From contig NZ_LT630450.1 of the NCBI RefSeq assembly GCF_900116045.1, positions 779,501 through 843,500 on the forward strand: 64,000 nucleotides of DNA, read 5' to 3'. Below are positions 23,282-33,428 of this stretch, in pieces (positions within the stretch are counted from its first letter, which is position 1; each line of letters begins with the position of its first letter). Below the pieces are notes generated by a model, which saw only the letters and a program-made list of their open reading frames with translations, did no database searches and had not been told where the DNA came from. Source of the stretch: Desulfovibrio piger (GTDB lineage: Bacteria > Desulfobacterota > Desulfovibrionia > Desulfovibrionales > Desulfovibrionaceae). A program made the translations under genes and the position numbers.

Positions 23282-24643
23282 ATGAGCCAGACCACCGAAG
23301 CACAGACCACGCCGCCCACCTCGGAAGAAGTCATCGGCAAGGTCAATGAAAGCATCGCTGCCTTGCAGCAGGCGCAGAAGACCGTTGTGGAGGGGGCGCA
23401 GCTGCTGGCCGAGCATGTGAACGACCCCACTGCGCATGGTGCGGCTATCCCGGACGCAGTGGAACAGCAGATGCCTACCCCCGTCATGGAAGGGACCAGC
23501 CTGAAATGGAAAAAAAAGGACGGGACGATCGTCGCCGGCCCCGTGGACCTGAAGGGAGAACAAGGGGAAACCGGTCCCAAGGGGAATACCGGCGACACCG
23601 GTCCGCAAGGTCCCGAAGGTCCACAGGGACCGGAAGGCCCCCAAGGCCCCAAGGGCGATACCGGCGACACCGGCCCCCAGGGTCCCAAGGGCGAACAGGG
23701 CATCCAAGGCATCCAGGGTCCCCAAGGCCCAGAAGGCCCGCAAGGTCCTAAGGGAGACACCCCTCCCCTGACCTCGGACCTGACCTCCACCGCCACGGAC
23801 GTGGCCCTGAGCGCCAAGGCTGGTAACGACCTCAAAAAGCTGGTCGATGCAGCCCAGAGCGCCGCTGATGCCGCCGCGAATACTGTCCCCATCGCCACCC
23901 CTGCCATCGCAGGCAAAGTCATGCCCCAGACAGGCGACGAGGATGGCCTCACGCTGGAAGAGGACGGCACCCTGCGCGTCCGCCAGGCCACGGCCATACA
24001 GCGCGGCAGCGTGCTAGCCAGCACCACGGCGGCGGCCAACACCGTGCCCCAGGCCGGGAAAGACGGAACGCTGGATGAAAGCTGGGTTCCCAAGGCCGAC
24101 TATTGGGACATGTTCCCACCCTTCGTGCCCATCCCCATCTGGGGCGCAGGACTGGGCGGCAGCGACGGGCGCCGGGCCATCATGCCGGGAGAGTCCGGGG
24201 CCAGGGAAGAGTGGGTACTCTGCGACGGCGGGAGCGACGGCAAGGGGGATGTGGTGCCTGACCTGCGCGGACGCTATGTCCGGGGCGCCAGCGAGGCCGA
24301 GCCCGAAGGCACAGATGGTGGTAGTGAAGACATAGATGTCAACATTTCTGGCAATACCGGGGCAACGACGCTTACTTCAACGCAGATTCCAGACCATATC
24401 CACCCAACAGCGCGTCGCTTGAATTTACGGACGCCGGGCTCATCTAATTTTACTGAGCCCGCGAGTTTTGTAGCGAAAACTGGCGCCGGTGTCGTCAGTA
24501 CGCCCGACACAACGGTAACTAGTGGCACTGGCTGGCATGGCGGATGTGGCAACGGCTCCCACACGCACCCCCTGTCCGGCTCCGTCTCCGGCACGCACAC
24601 CGACCCGCATCTCGCCATGAACTACTTCATCAAGGTGGTCTAG
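23282..24643 (+). CDS. Collagen-like tail fibre with tail-collar C-terminus
   Basis: A 453-residue fibre. Helical N-terminus (1-85), then an uninterrupted series of Gly-X-Y triplets (about residues 92-160; [20 protein letters not shown] and similar) forming a collagen-like triple helix, then a phage tail collar domain (about 285-453; [27 protein letters not shown], ending NYFIKVV). The His-x-His motifs at the tip usually bind metal. The collagen-like DNA is internally repetitive and may vary in copy number. Confidence 0.88.
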   Translation: MSQTTEAQTTPPTSEEVIGKVNESIAALQQAQKTVVEGAQLLAEHVNDPTAHGAAIPDAVEQQMPTPVMEGTSLKWKKKDGTIVAGPVDLKGEQGETGPKGNTGDTGPQGPEGPQGPEGPQGPKGDTGDTGPQGPKGEQGIQGIQGPQGPEGPQGPKGDTPPLTSDLTSTATDVALSAKAGNDLKKLVDAAQSAADAAANTVPIATPAIAGKVMPQTGDEDGLTLEEDGTLRVRQATAIQRGSVLASTTAAANTVPQAGKDGTLDESWVPKADYWDMFPPFVPIPIWGAGLGGSDGRRAIMPGESGAREEWVLCDGGSDGKGDVVPDLRGRYVRGASEAEPEGTDGGSEDIDVNISGNTGATTLTSTQIPDHIHPTARRLNLRTPGSSNFTEPASFVAKTGAGVVSTPDTTVTSGTGWHGGCGNGSHTHPLSGSVSGTHTDPHLAMNYFIKVV

Positions 24644-24644
24644 C

Positions 24645-25322
24645 ATGAAAACACACGTTACCGTCATCCCGTCCGACGGCATCGTCTCTGTGGACGGGGA
24701 AGTGCTGTTTCTGGACAGCATCACATCCGAGACCTTCCACGCCCTCCAGTGGCACGACGGCGCGGGACATGTGGAACCAGCAGGCGACCGTCCCAACGAG
24801 GAGCTTTCCGCCGACGACTACAAAGAGCGTGTGGCCCCCTATGTGGCCCTGTGGGAAGAGGAGAAAAGACGGCTGGAAGCTGAAGCGGCGGCCGCCGAGG
24901 AAGCCTACAACTCCCTGGAGAACGTGAAGGCCCGCAAGCTGGTTGCCATCGACGCCCAGACCTCGGCCGCCATCATGGCCGGTTTCGAGTGTGTAGCAAC
25001 GCCGCCGGATGCCAGCACGCCGGAGCTTCTACACTTCTCGTATGATGAGTTCGACCAGCAGAACTTTGCCGACGCCGCTCTGTCCATGCAGCTGGCGGCA
25101 GCAGCCGGCGGAGGCATCCCCACGTCTACGCCGTGGAACGCCTACCGCAACCACACGGCGGACAGCAAAGGAGAGCTGGTCATCCTGAACCTGACGGCGG
25201 AAACCTTCCTGCCCATCTACGCCGCCGCCCTGAACCACAAAGCCGCGAAGATGGCCGAAGGCGGGCAGCGCAAGGCCGCCGTGGCCGCCGCGCAGACCGT
25301 AGAAGACGTGGAGGCCATCTGA
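24645..25322 (+). CDS. Tail fibre assembly-like protein with DUF4376-type domain
   Basis: A 225-residue protein starting one base after the fibre stop. The N-terminal about 60 residues are beta-rich; residues 90-220 (ARKLVAIDAQTSAAIMAGFE, HFSYDEFDQQNF, PWNAYRN, LNLTAETFLPIYAAAL) match the DUF4376 domain found in fibre-linked proteins. Probably a chaperone or tip component for the collar fibre upstream. Stop overlaps the next ATG (TGATG). Confidence 0.7.
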   Translation: MKTHVTVIPSDGIVSVDGEVLFLDSITSETFHALQWHDGAGHVEPAGDRPNEELSADDYKERVAPYVALWEEEKRRLEAEAAAAEEAYNSLENVKARKLVAIDAQTSAAIMAGFECVATPPDASTPELLHFSYDEFDQQNFADAALSMQLAAAAGGGIPTSTPWNAYRNHTADSKGELVILNLTAETFLPIYAAALNHKAAKMAEGGQRKAAVAAAQTVEDVEAI

Positions 25323-25534
25323 TGCCCGCCTATCTGCACGGCCTGCTGGTGGCCTGCGACCAGCTCCTCAATGCCCTGCTGGGCGGCTGGCCCGACGAGA
25401 CCCTCAGCTCCCGCTGCTGGCGCTGGCACAAAGATGATGTGCGCTCCTGGCCCTGCCGTCTCATCGACATACTGTTCTGGTGGGACAGAGAACAGCGTGG
25501 TGGGACCTCCATCCGCCACTGCGAACTGAGTTGA
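25322..25534 (+). CDS. 70-residue phage protein of unknown function
   Basis: Small ORF from ATG 25322, overlapping the previous stop. The sequence LLVACDQLLNALLGGWPDET, then SRCWRWHKDDVRSWP, then IDILFWWDREQ is Trp-rich and conserved-looking; similar small proteins accompany fibre genes in many tailed phages, but I know no function. Weakly hydrophobic, not clearly transmembrane. Confidence 0.65.
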   Translation: MPAYLHGLLVACDQLLNALLGGWPDETLSSRCWRWHKDDVRSWPCRLIDILFWWDREQRGGTSIRHCELS

Positions 25535-25590
25535 GAAAGCGAGCGCACCGGCCGCCAGATGCCGCCTGAACTGCGCTGACGGAGAACTCC

Positions 25591-26001
25591 ATGCAACTTG
25601 GATTCGTCGTCTCCAATGCCACGGAAAAAATGGAGATCGCTGTCTGCAACGAACCGGGCAGCGACCAGAACATCATCAAGGTACGCACGACGCACCAGGG
25701 GGCATGGTCCCCCTGGATGCGTATCGACGTTCACCGCAAGGGCAATGACGATCATGGGGAACTGGATGCTGTGGTGTACGAGGCCAGCGTGGCCAAGACG
25801 GCCAAAACGGCCCAGGCGGCCCAAAGCCTGGCATCACCGGTGACCATAACATTTACCGGCGACATATCTGGATCGTTCTCCTTCGATGGCCTTGATCCTT
25901 CCGTGCAATGCAAGATCAGCGGTGTGCAGAGTGCCATCAATACGGCCATTGCCGATCATGAGAAGAAGTACCACAGCTACAGTCCGGGAGATGCGTACTG
26001 A
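25591..26001 (+). CDS. Fibre-like structural protein
   Basis: A 136-residue protein, ATG preceded by GGAG. Beta-rich with HQGAWSPWMRIDVHRKGNDD, VTITFTGDISGSFSFDG and AINTAIADHEKKYH; the GDISGSFSFDG motif is common in fibre repeats. Possibly a minor fibre or a split part of a longer fibre. Confidence 0.6.
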   Translation: MQLGFVVSNATEKMEIAVCNEPGSDQNIIKVRTTHQGAWSPWMRIDVHRKGNDDHGELDAVVYEASVAKTAKTAQAAQSLASPVTITFTGDISGSFSFDGLDPSVQCKISGVQSAINTAIADHEKKYHSYSPGDAY

Positions 26002-26003
26002 TC

Positions 26004-27851
26004 ATGCCCACCATTACCGTTGCGGCTTTTGCAGGTGCCATACCTCGTATTTCTTCTCGGCTGCTGGAAAGCCAGAATGCCCGTGACTGCGTGAACTGTG
26101 ATCTGGACAGCGGCGCCCTGCGCGCGCTGGCTGGGCCGAATAAGGTGCTTGCCCTGCCCGATCCGGCGGGAACCATATTCAAGCACGACACAGACGGCTG
26201 GTTGCACTGGCCCGGCGAGGTCAGCGTAGTCAAAAGCGCGGTACTGGACGCCGATGGGGAAAAGCCCCTGGGGCAGCTGCTGGTGACCGGAGACCGGGCG
26301 TACCCGACTATGTATCTGGCAGGGGGGGACGTGTATCGTCTTGGCATTCCCCGTCCTGCGGCAGCCCTGACGCTGGCTGCCGCAGCAGGTGCCCAGCTAC
26401 AGGAGACGGAAGGGCGCGCCTGGTCTGCGGATCACATTGCTGCCGCACCGGCCCGATATGGCAGTGAGAGCGACGCGCTGTGCGGGATCATTCAGGACAG
26501 CGACACGGCGAAGGTGGAAGTGCTGTCCCGCGCTACGCTCATAGAAGAAGGAGAAAGCGAGGAAGAGGACAACGACACTCCCATAACGGACAGCGGCATC
26601 CAGCGCAGTACAGCCTATGTGTACACCTACGTCCAAATGCTGGCTGGTGGGGTCATCCAATATGAAAGTGCGCCCTCTCCCGCTTCTGAGGTCATCGACG
26701 TGCTGGACGGCGACGGCGTGACACTGACGGGGTTCGCTCTGCCGGATCTGGAGGGGCTGACCGTGACGCACATCCGTCTGTACCGTACGGTTTCCGGGCT
26801 GGAATCGTCAGAGTTCCGTCTGGTGGTCGAAATCCCTGTGGAAGAGCTGGAGACGGCCGACTGGCAATACACGGACGCCCTGCATGACAAGGACGTCTCC
26901 ACCGAAGTCCTCCAGACGAGCACCTGGGACCCCATCCCGGACAATGCCCGCGGTCTCATCAAGACGGACAACGGCATCTATGCTGCCTTTCGAGGCAATG
27001 AACTGCTGATCTCTGAACCATTTATCCCTTATGCCTTCCCCGCATCCTACCGCCTGACTGTCGAGGACAGCATCGTGGCCCTGGCCCATGTGGACAATAC
27101 CATCGTCGTGCTGACCACAGGCCGCCCGTATCTGGCGCAAGGCTCGGTGCCGGAAAGTCTGGCCCTGACCCACCTGCCCATCGAGCAGGCCTGCGTCTCC
27201 GCCCGCAGCGTGGCCACGCTGCCCGGAGGTGTGCTGTATGCCAGCCCGGACGGGCTGATGCTGTTTTCCAGCAATCAGCAGACGTTGGCCACAGATCAAA
27301 CATACAGCAGGGAACAGTGGCAGGCGCTGGGGCCGGAACGGCTTATGGGGGCCGTGCATGAGAACCGCTATATCGGCTTCTTTGAGGGGAGCAGCAGCGG
27401 CATCCTGTTCCACATCGGGCGTGCGGACGTCACCCGCCTGGAATTGCCGGAAGGATGGAAGGTGCGCTGCCTGTACCACCACAGCGAGGATGATGCCCTG
27501 TATCTGAGCGTGGAAACGCCGGATGGCCCTGGTATCTGGAAGTTTGAAGCCGACGATGCCGCCCCCCTGCCCTATTGCTGGCACAGCAAGACCTTCTTTT
27601 CCTCGGCCCTGTGTGCCATGGCCGCTGCCCGTGTGCAGGGAGAGATGTCCCCTGGAAATCCTGTCAAGATGGACATTTTTGGCCCGGACAGCGTACGGCA
27701 AAGGGAAACCCTGTTTTTGACCGGTGACAAGGCCGTACGCATACGGCCGACACGCGCCGAACGTGTATGGAGTTTTTGCCTGTCCGGGACGGCCGACGTT
27801 TACGAGGCGCGCCTGGGAGGCAGTATCGAAGGGGTAGAAAATGGTATCTGA
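26004..27851 (+). CDS. Tail nozzle/stabilisation-like beta-propeller protein
   Basis: A 615-residue beta-rich protein. The start ([20 protein letters not shown], then [11 protein letters not shown]) resembles tail tubular B / P22 gp10-type proteins that plug and extend the short tail, and repeated blade-like strands occur throughout (GYFEGS-like, [11 protein letters not shown]). Only the overall architecture and position support this; no signature residue can be cited. ATG is two bases after the preceding stop; the 3' end overlaps the next gene by 11 bp. Confidence 0.55.
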   Translation: MPTITVAAFAGAIPRISSRLLESQNARDCVNCDLDSGALRALAGPNKVLALPDPAGTIFKHDTDGWLHWPGEVSVVKSAVLDADGEKPLGQLLVTGDRAYPTMYLAGGDVYRLGIPRPAAALTLAAAAGAQLQETEGRAWSADHIAAAPARYGSESDALCGIIQDSDTAKVEVLSRATLIEEGESEEEDNDTPITDSGIQRSTAYVYTYVQMLAGGVIQYESAPSPASEVIDVLDGDGVTLTGFALPDLEGLTVTHIRLYRTVSGLESSEFRLVVEIPVEELETADWQYTDALHDKDVSTEVLQTSTWDPIPDNARGLIKTDNGIYAAFRGNELLISEPFIPYAFPASYRLTVEDSIVALAHVDNTIVVLTTGRPYLAQGSVPESLALTHLPIEQACVSARSVATLPGGVLYASPDGLMLFSSNQQTLATDQTYSREQWQALGPERLMGAVHENRYIGFFEGSSSGILFHIGRADVTRLELPEGWKVRCLYHHSEDDALYLSVETPDGPGIWKFEADDAAPLPYCWHSKTFFSSALCAMAAARVQGEMSPGNPVKMDIFGPDSVRQRETLFLTGDKAVRIRPTRAERVWSFCLSGTADVYEARLGGSIEGVENGI

Positions 27852-28617
27852 AAGCCTCGACCGCGGGCTGCAAAGCGTCCCACGCGGACTGCCTTCCGGA
27901 CTGACCATCTACCTGCAAAGCCTCGACGCTGTCGTTCGGCGTTTGGCCGGCCTGTCTCGTGGTTCTGAAAAAGCGCAGGCCGTGCGGCGTGGAGATTCCG
28001 GTATCACGTTGGGAGGGAATACCCAGACGACGATAACGACAACGAAGCTGGCTGATGGAGCTGTAACGGCGGCCAAGTTGGCAGACGGAGCCGTGACTTC
28101 TGCCAAGATCGCTGACAACGCCATCACCGGGGCCAAGATCGAGATGGGCAGCATCGGCAGCCGTGAGCTGGGGGTCAAATCCGTTGGTGAAGAAGAATTA
28201 CAGCCTGGGGCTGTCACCACATCGCGGGTTGCCGATGCCGCCATCACCACGGAAAAGCTGGCGGACGGAGCTGTGACACCGGAGAAGATGGCGCCCGGGA
28301 CACTTTTCGACATGGCCCAGGAAGCCGGCACAGCGGCGGATGGTGAGCAGGTAACGCTGCTGGGCAACTTTGCCATGATGCCGCTTCTCGCCATTGCCGG
28401 GTTCAAGATGCCCTTCCCGGATGATGCGTCCAGACCGGCAGAAGGAAACCTTAAAGTAGCACTTGAAAATCTCCACAAGGATACTGCCACAGGACGCTGG
28501 ACCTTCACCGCCCGCTGCTGCCTTGAAACGCCCCTGGAAGACGGGACAATCGAGACCATCAGCAGCGGGACGCTTGCCTGGAGCGCGGCAGGAGAGGAGG
28601 CAGACGATGCAGGATAG
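27841..28617 (+). CDS. Repeat-containing tail fibre protein
   Basis: A 258-residue protein. Residues 62-150 contain about eight copies of a 10-residue repeat built on KLADGAVT ([20 protein letters not shown] and variants such as [12 protein letters not shown]), a beta-helical or trimeric shaft motif seen in phage and adhesin fibres. C-terminal part is globular ([27 protein letters not shown]). Overlaps the nozzle-like gene by 11 bp and the next gene by 11 bp. Confidence 0.7.
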   Translation: MVSESLDRGLQSVPRGLPSGLTIYLQSLDAVVRRLAGLSRGSEKAQAVRRGDSGITLGGNTQTTITTTKLADGAVTAAKLADGAVTSAKIADNAITGAKIEMGSIGSRELGVKSVGEEELQPGAVTTSRVADAAITTEKLADGAVTPEKMAPGTLFDMAQEAGTAADGEQVTLLGNFAMMPLLAIAGFKMPFPDDASRPAEGNLKVALENLHKDTATGRWTFTARCCLETPLEDGTIETISSGTLAWSAAGEEADDAG

Positions 28618-29146
28618 CCGTTTGCACATGCACTATCTGGGGGACACCAACGCCGAGCGCAATCTTTTGCGTGCCATCTACGGACGTCTGAAAAGCGAAA
28701 AGACGCTCTCCTGTACCTACTATGACGGCACGATCCGCAGCGAGGAAGAATTCCTGGCGGACATCCTGCACCCCGGAAGCCTGCCCTTTCTGGTCTTCTG
28801 GGAAGGACGTCAGGCCGGTTTCTGCTGGTTCAATACCGTCCGGGGGAAGAGCGCCTACGGGCATTTTGTGTTCTTCCGCGACTTCTGGGGCCACCAGACC
28901 ACCTGCCAGATGGGGCGGGCCATATTCTCCCGCGTGCTGACCTTCAAGGATCAGCAGGGCTACCTGTTCGACGTACTGCTGGGCCTGACGCCAAGGAAAA
29001 ATGCTTTGGCGTGGCGCCTGGCTCTCCTATGTGGTGCGCGCCAGATCGGCGTCATCCCCCATGGAGTTTTTGATGCTGCAAACGGCAAAAGTGCTGACGC
29101 CATGCTCGTGGCCGTGACCCGTGACAGCCTGGGGATAGAGAAATGA
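28607..29146 (+). CDS. GNAT-fold-like phage protein
   Basis: A 179-residue protein from ATG 28607, with GGAGAGGAGG upstream. Strand-helix pattern ([65 protein letters not shown]) resembles GNAT N-acyltransferases, including a terminal segment like their beta-bulge. Acetyl-CoA P-loop residues are not clear. Phages of this type carry such a gene beside internal virion genes; target unknown. Confidence 0.55.
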   Translation: MQDSRLHMHYLGDTNAERNLLRAIYGRLKSEKTLSCTYYDGTIRSEEEFLADILHPGSLPFLVFWEGRQAGFCWFNTVRGKSAYGHFVFFRDFWGHQTTCQMGRAIFSRVLTFKDQQGYLFDVLLGLTPRKNALAWRLALLCGARQIGVIPHGVFDAANGKSADAMLVAVTRDSLGIEK

Positions 29147-29805
29147 GGATCTACACCAGAATCGTTTTCAAAATGGACGATATGTCCGTGATCGAAGCGG
29201 ATGCCTACGATTACGACGGGCCCGTAGCCCTGTGCGGCGGTAGCGGGGGCGGCAGCAGCACGACCAATACCGTGGACTATGAGTACAACGCCCGCATGGC
29301 GGCGCTTTCCGAAGAGCAGCAGGCCTGGGCACGGGAATACTTTGAAATGTGGCAGACGCATTTCAAGCCTTATGAGATCGCCCAGGCCCAGGCCAACATG
29401 GAAATGCTGCCGCTGGAAACGAACCTGTACAAGAACCAGTTACAGGCAGCCACGCAGCTGCTGCCCCAGCAGACGGAAGCCGCCCAGAAGTTCCTGGAAG
29501 CGTCCACCTCCGGCGTTGACATCAATGAACGCATGGCCCTGGCTACCGCTGATGCCTCCAGCGCCTGGAAGGACGTGCAGGGGCAGACACTGCGGGCAAA
29601 TGCCCGGATGGGCGTCAACCCGAACAGCGGACGCTTTCAAGGCGTCAACGCCGCGCTGGATACCCAGAAGGCCGCGCAGCTTGCAGGCGCCAGAACGCAG
29701 GCCCGTGTGGGTGCGGAACAGGAAAACTATGAACGTCTGAAGAATGCCGCCAGCTTCAATGCCACGGGCGGGATCCTGAGCGGGCTTGGCGCTCTGTCCA
29801 GTTAA
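29143..29805 (+). CDS. Internal virion / DNA ejection protein
   Basis: A 220-residue protein starting inside the previous gene's last codons. Short beta N-terminus, a Gly/Ser linker (CGGSGGGSS) and a long helical Q/A-rich body (QQAWAREYFEMWQTHFKPYE to LKNAASFNATGG), which is the design of small ejection proteins. Followed by two more putative internal virion genes. Confidence 0.65.
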   Translation: MRIYTRIVFKMDDMSVIEADAYDYDGPVALCGGSGGGSSTTNTVDYEYNARMAALSEEQQAWAREYFEMWQTHFKPYEIAQAQANMEMLPLETNLYKNQLQAATQLLPQQTEAAQKFLEASTSGVDINERMALATADASSAWKDVQGQTLRANARMGVNPNSGRFQGVNAALDTQKAAQLAGARTQARVGAEQENYERLKNAASFNATGGILSGLGALSS

Positions 29806-29817
29806 GGAGGAATCATC

Positions 29818-30600
29818 ATGGCACTGTACGCCTCCAAAAATCCTTTCAACCGGGCAAGCGATACCTTTCAGCAGGCCACTCAGACCATGGGCAGCCGGAC
29901 CAAGGAAGGGCCCAGGACAGAATATGAGCCGGCGCCGCCCACTCCCGGGCAAGTCATCACGCAAGGCCTTGGTGTGGTGGGCACGGGCAAGCAGCTCTAT
30001 GGCATGGGGCAGGACGCCTACGGTTTTCTGGCAGGACTTGGGGCCCCGGATGCCGCTGCGGAAGCAGCCAGCGCAGGAGCCGGAGCCGCGCCTGCCACAG
30101 GCGGTGTCCAGGCGGCACAGGCCGCCGACCTTGCCCTGCCCGCCGTGCAGGCCCAGACAGGGGCTCAGGCCGCTGCCAGTGACGTGGCGACATCCGGGCT
30201 GCACATGGCGCCCCAGGAGGCCGCCCAAAGCCTTGGCCCGATGTCAGGAGACCTGACCAAACCCATCGGCGAAGGCGTGTCCGGCGGGGCTTCAGGGACT
30301 GCGGAAGGCGCCGCGGCTGGCGCGGGATCGGGATTTTCCCTTGGTCCGATGCTGGGATCAGCCGCGGGCGGCGTGCTTGGTTCGCTGGGCGGTCAGACCC
30401 TGGGACAAGCCATTGGCGGGAATACGGGCGGCCAGGTGGGCAAAGTCGTGGGGGGTGCAGCTGGCGGTGTGCTCGGCAGCATGGCGGCAACGTCCCTTGC
30501 TTCCAGCCTAGCAGGCGGAGCCGCGGCCGGGTCCGTGGCCCCTGGTGTGGGGACGCTCATCGGCGCCGGTATCGGCGCTCTGACCTCTTTCTTTTTCTAG
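29818..30600 (+). CDS. Internal virion protein with glycine-zipper C-terminus
   Basis: A 260-residue Ala/Gly-rich protein. The last about 80 residues are a glycine-zipper pattern (LGSAAGGVLGSLGGQTLGQA, VGKVVGGAAGGVLGSMAA, VAPGVGTLIGAGIGAL) likely to insert into membrane, as expected for a protein that builds the ejection channel. The N-terminal half is low complexity. AAGGAGG precedes the ATG. Confidence 0.65.
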   Translation: MALYASKNPFNRASDTFQQATQTMGSRTKEGPRTEYEPAPPTPGQVITQGLGVVGTGKQLYGMGQDAYGFLAGLGAPDAAAEAASAGAGAAPATGGVQAAQAADLALPAVQAQTGAQAAASDVATSGLHMAPQEAAQSLGPMSGDLTKPIGEGVSGGASGTAEGAAAGAGSGFSLGPMLGSAAGGVLGSLGGQTLGQAIGGNTGGQVGKVVGGAAGGVLGSMAATSLASSLAGGAAAGSVAPGVGTLIGAGIGALTSFFF

Positions 30601-30609
30601 GGGGGCGTC

Positions 30610-32160
30610 ATGGCTCTTTACAAGACGGGCATCAATCCTTCCCAGATGGCGCAATCCGCCATGAATGCCGCCACACAGGCTGCGGCCTCACAGACCAAGC
30701 AGACCACCACCAAGGTCAAGAAAGAAGGCAACGTCTGGGATGACATCTACAAGGGGGCCGCAGCGGTCGCCGCTGTGGGCAGAGGCGTCAATTCCCTGGT
30801 GGATGCGGCGGGCAGCGCGTGGGACATGTACGACCAGTACAAACTGCGCAGCGCCTATGACGACGTGAGCAAGACCTTTGGACAGGGTGGCTTTGAAAGC
30901 ATCCAGAACAACCCGGACATGCAGGACTACTGGCACGCCCAGGCTGTGGGGCAATTCGTCAAGGACAGGGCCGGCACGGAAAAGGGCCGCCTGGAGATGC
31001 TGAAGAGCATGGATGCCGCTGCCGACAAGCAATACCAGGACTGGCGGATGCAAGCCATGACGGTCAACAAAGCCTTCCAGGCAGGAGATATGCAGCAGTT
31101 CATGCCCCTTATGGAGCAGCTGGCTGCAACATCCCCTCTGCCCTACCGGCTTGAAGGAACCCAGGACGGAAAGTTCAGGGTGTTGTTCCGTTCTGACCAG
31201 CACCAAGGATGGACGGCCACAGACCAAGTAATCACCCCACAGGAAGCCATGAACGAGGTGAACAAGGTTTTGCAGGGCGAACAGTCCGTCTTGCGCGGTC
31301 TTGACGGGAAACTGCATCCCGTCAACCCGGGATTCAATGCCGCAGCTGCCCGCTACTATTGGGGTACCGTCATGGGCAATGCCGAGAACAGGCTCGACCC
31401 GAAGAAACAGATCCCCCTCTACGATTCCGACGGGAATGTCGTCGGCCTGGGCGTGATCCAGAATCCTGTGGATGACTACGGCGCCCAGCCAAGGCTGCTG
31501 GTTTTTGACCGCCGCGGCAGACAAGTCGGTGTGTATGATGGCATGGAAGGCGTCCTGCAAGCCGGTATGAGCCCCTACAGGCCGGCAAAGCAGAAAGGCA
31601 GCGGCAATGACCAGACCGCAGGTGGTTTCAAGCTGACCGACGGCGACCGCTCTGCCCTGCGCCGGGCCTGTACCGTCATGGATCCGAACAGCGGAGAGGA
31701 ACGTGTGGACCACGGCAAGGTCGCCGCTCTTGAAAACTTCATGCAGCGCCATGGGCTTTCTGCCGACGCTGTCCTGGCCGCTTTTGACGAAAACGTGGCC
31801 ATAGCCATGCAACAGGGAGCGCCCAACAGGCAGACCGCAGAAAAAGCTGTGCTGGATATGATGCGGGGGAGAGCCCCTGTGCAACGGAATTCCGGCAATC
31901 AGGCCGGTGGCAGTGCCCATGCCGGAGGCCAGCAAGGTGTGCTTTATGGTCTTGGGGAAAGGATCAGAAAAGCTGCTGACGGCAAATCCGGCTCCACCAG
32001 TGCCAGCGCGCCGACATCAGACAAGACCGCTCCCTCTGCTGCGGAGAGATTCTGGAACGAGCCAGGTTATCTGCCCCAGCTGCTGGGTGGCATGGGGAAA
32101 GGGGTCCTTGATGACCTGAACGATCCCAAGGCCCCGACATCCATCCCAGGCTACTACTAG
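30610..32160 (+). CDS. Internal virion protein
   Basis: A 516-residue protein. N-terminal helical segment with Ala-rich potential membrane stretch (GAAAVAAVGRGVNSLVDAAG, about 48-68), a helical domain (80-180), a beta-rich centre (PYRLEGTQDGKFRVLFRSDQ, IPLYDSDGNVVGLGVIQNP), and a disordered Gly/Ser C-terminus. Sits just before the strong terminator at 32210, ahead of the giant protein gene. Predicted to be injected with DNA. Confidence 0.65.
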   Translation: MALYKTGINPSQMAQSAMNAATQAAASQTKQTTTKVKKEGNVWDDIYKGAAAVAAVGRGVNSLVDAAGSAWDMYDQYKLRSAYDDVSKTFGQGGFESIQNNPDMQDYWHAQAVGQFVKDRAGTEKGRLEMLKSMDAAADKQYQDWRMQAMTVNKAFQAGDMQQFMPLMEQLAATSPLPYRLEGTQDGKFRVLFRSDQHQGWTATDQVITPQEAMNEVNKVLQGEQSVLRGLDGKLHPVNPGFNAAAARYYWGTVMGNAENRLDPKKQIPLYDSDGNVVGLGVIQNPVDDYGAQPRLLVFDRRGRQVGVYDGMEGVLQAGMSPYRPAKQKGSGNDQTAGGFKLTDGDRSALRRACTVMDPNSGEERVDHGKVAALENFMQRHGLSADAVLAAFDENVAIAMQQGAPNRQTAEKAVLDMMRGRAPVQRNSGNQAGGSAHAGGQQGVLYGLGERIRKAADGKSGSTSASAPTSDKTAPSAAERFWNEPGYLPQLLGGMGKGVLDDLNDPKAPTSIPGYY

Positions 32161-32209
32161 CCAGCCAGGACTTTAAGCTCTTTGACAACGGCATAGAGAG
32201 GAGAGGAAA

Positions 32210-32246
32210 GGGCCGGGAATCATCCGGTTCCCGGCCCATGTTTTTT
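32210..32246 (+). terminator. Strong late-operon terminator
   Basis: GGGCCGGGAA (32210-32219) pairs perfectly with TTCCCGGCCC (32228-32237), followed by ATG and six T (32241-32246). It ends the main structural operon, so the giant gene at 34190 should need its own promoter or readthrough. Confidence 0.9.
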
Positions 32247-32297
32247 AGCGGCCCAGCGCCACGGCCACGTTGAGGCTTAAGAGAAGCTGACGGGACC

Positions 32298-32321
32298 AAG
32301 AAAGCCCCGCCGAAGCGGGGC
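32298..32321 (-). terminator. Terminator of the minus-strand cargo genes
   Basis: On the minus strand GCCCCGC-TTCG-GCGGGGC (a stable UUCG tetraloop) is followed by TTTCTT. It lies 24 nt beyond the stop of the Cys-rich protein gene. Confidence 0.8.
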
Positions 32322-32344
32322 CTCAACCAAATATGGTGTTCAAC

Positions 32345-32650
32345 CTACGAAGCTGCTTCCAGTTCCACCTCGGAGTTCTGACACCGGCACGACGGGCTCA
32401 GCGTCCCGTCATTACACACGACGCGCCCATTATGGCACCGCCCAGATACTCCGCCATGCCACGAGCAGCAGCCGCGCTGGACACTCAAGATACCAGCCAG
32501 CGGGTCGTCATCATTTTGTGAGAGGTCTGGGGCGCATTGCAAGGGCTGCGTTTGGGACAAGACCTCGGTTTCTTCCGCCCATGCCGGCGCGGAAAAAAGC
32601 ATTCCTGCCACCGCTACTGTGCCAAGGATTTTCCACATCATCGTTTTCAT
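32345..32650 (-). CDS. Secreted Cys-rich small protein next to the endonuclease
   Basis: A 101-residue protein from ATG 32650 with GGAGGGGGAG directly upstream. Signal peptide KILGTVAVAGMLFSAPAWA, cleaved after AWA. The mature C-terminus carries a six- to eight-Cys module (CCSWHGGV, GRVVCNDGTLSPSCRC) that I have seen in secreted proteins and at the end of nucleases. It follows the EndA-like gene by 13 nt, so the two are likely co-expressed and both periplasmic. Function unknown; could inhibit, anchor or guide the nuclease. Confidence 0.7.
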   Translation of the reverse strand: MKTMMWKILGTVAVAGMLFSAPAWAEETEVLSQTQPLQCAPDLSQNDDDPLAGILSVQRGCCSWHGGVSGRCHNGRVVCNDGTLSPSCRCQNSEVELEAAS

Positions 32651-32663
32651 CTCCCCCTCCTTT

Positions 32664-33428
32664 TTACCAAAGCCCCACCTGCTGGCAGGGTGCCTTGACG
32701 AATCGATTTTCGTTTCCCTGGAGTTTTTCAATACGTTTGGCGCGGGTACACTCCCATTGATCGATAGGGTACATCTTGTTCCACGCTTCGAAAAGCTGAC
32801 GCTGTTGACGGCTGAGACGGTACTCGTCATAGCTGTCTGCCATGTAGAGGGCCGCGCGGGCTACCTGCCCCTTAGCACGGGTTGGGGGCTCAAAGCGATT
32901 TCCGTCCATCTTGGCTTCGCAAGTGCCAAAGGCCGACTTAGCCGAAGGCAGTTCTGAGTACTGCTTATTGCCCCGGACCGCGTTCACAGCGCCGATGGCG
33001 GGGAACAGGTTGTACATGTCAGCTTGCATATGCCGGTACTCCATATTCACCTTCTCAGCGCACTTGCGGCCCTTGAATGGTTTGCCCTTGCTTACGCACT
33101 GGGGATGACCTTCACGCCATTCTTCGAAGGCTCGCCCAAAGTTTTCAGCCGGTACGGCATGTTCCCACTCGACTTTGGAAGCACGCTTCTGGTGCTTCTC
33201 CGTCACGAATCCGTCGGGCAAGTCGATGTTTTTTCCCTCATCGAATATGGCTCCGCAGTAGAGCGTAACCCTGTGGTCGAAGTAGACCTGACGCTCCAGC
33301 ATCTTTTTCGCTTTGGCGAAGCTATCGTTTGTTTCATTGCCGGCGGCGAAGGTGACACCTATGCACAAGAAGGTGAAGATCAGGGCAGCGGTCAAGGCAG
33401 AGGTGATCTGGCGGAAGTGTCGGTACAT
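32664..33428 (-). CDS. Periplasmic endonuclease I (EndA/NucM family), prophage copy
   Basis: A 254-residue secreted nuclease with a signal peptide (about 1-28; ALTAALIFTFLCIGVTFA). WEHAVPAENFGRAF and HMQADMYNLFPAIGAVNAVR are the active-site blocks of the endonuclease I (beta-beta-alpha-metal) family, with His of WEH as base and Asn/Asp as metal ligands. The ATG has AGGAGAAATC upstream. A paralogue lies outside the prophage at 47681-48505. In a lysogen it could degrade incoming DNA in the periplasm, or release nucleotides. Confidence 0.88.
   Translation of the reverse strand: MYRHFRQITSALTAALIFTFLCIGVTFAAGNETNDSFAKAKKMLERQVYFDHRVTLYCGAIFDEGKNIDLPDGFVTEKHQKRASKVEWEHAVPAENFGRAFEEWREGHPQCVSKGKPFKGRKCAEKVNMEYRHMQADMYNLFPAIGAVNAVRGNKQYSELPSAKSAFGTCEAKMDGNRFEPPTRAKGQVARAALYMADSYDEYRLSRQQRQLFEAWNKMYPIDQWECTRAKRIEKLQGNENRFVKAPCQQVGLW

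Noticed and set aside
23557..23762. Repetitive GGTCCCAAGGGC-like DNA considered as a CRISPR or satellite
   Set aside because: It is in frame throughout and encodes Gly-X-Y collagen triplets of a tail fibre; there are no spacers.
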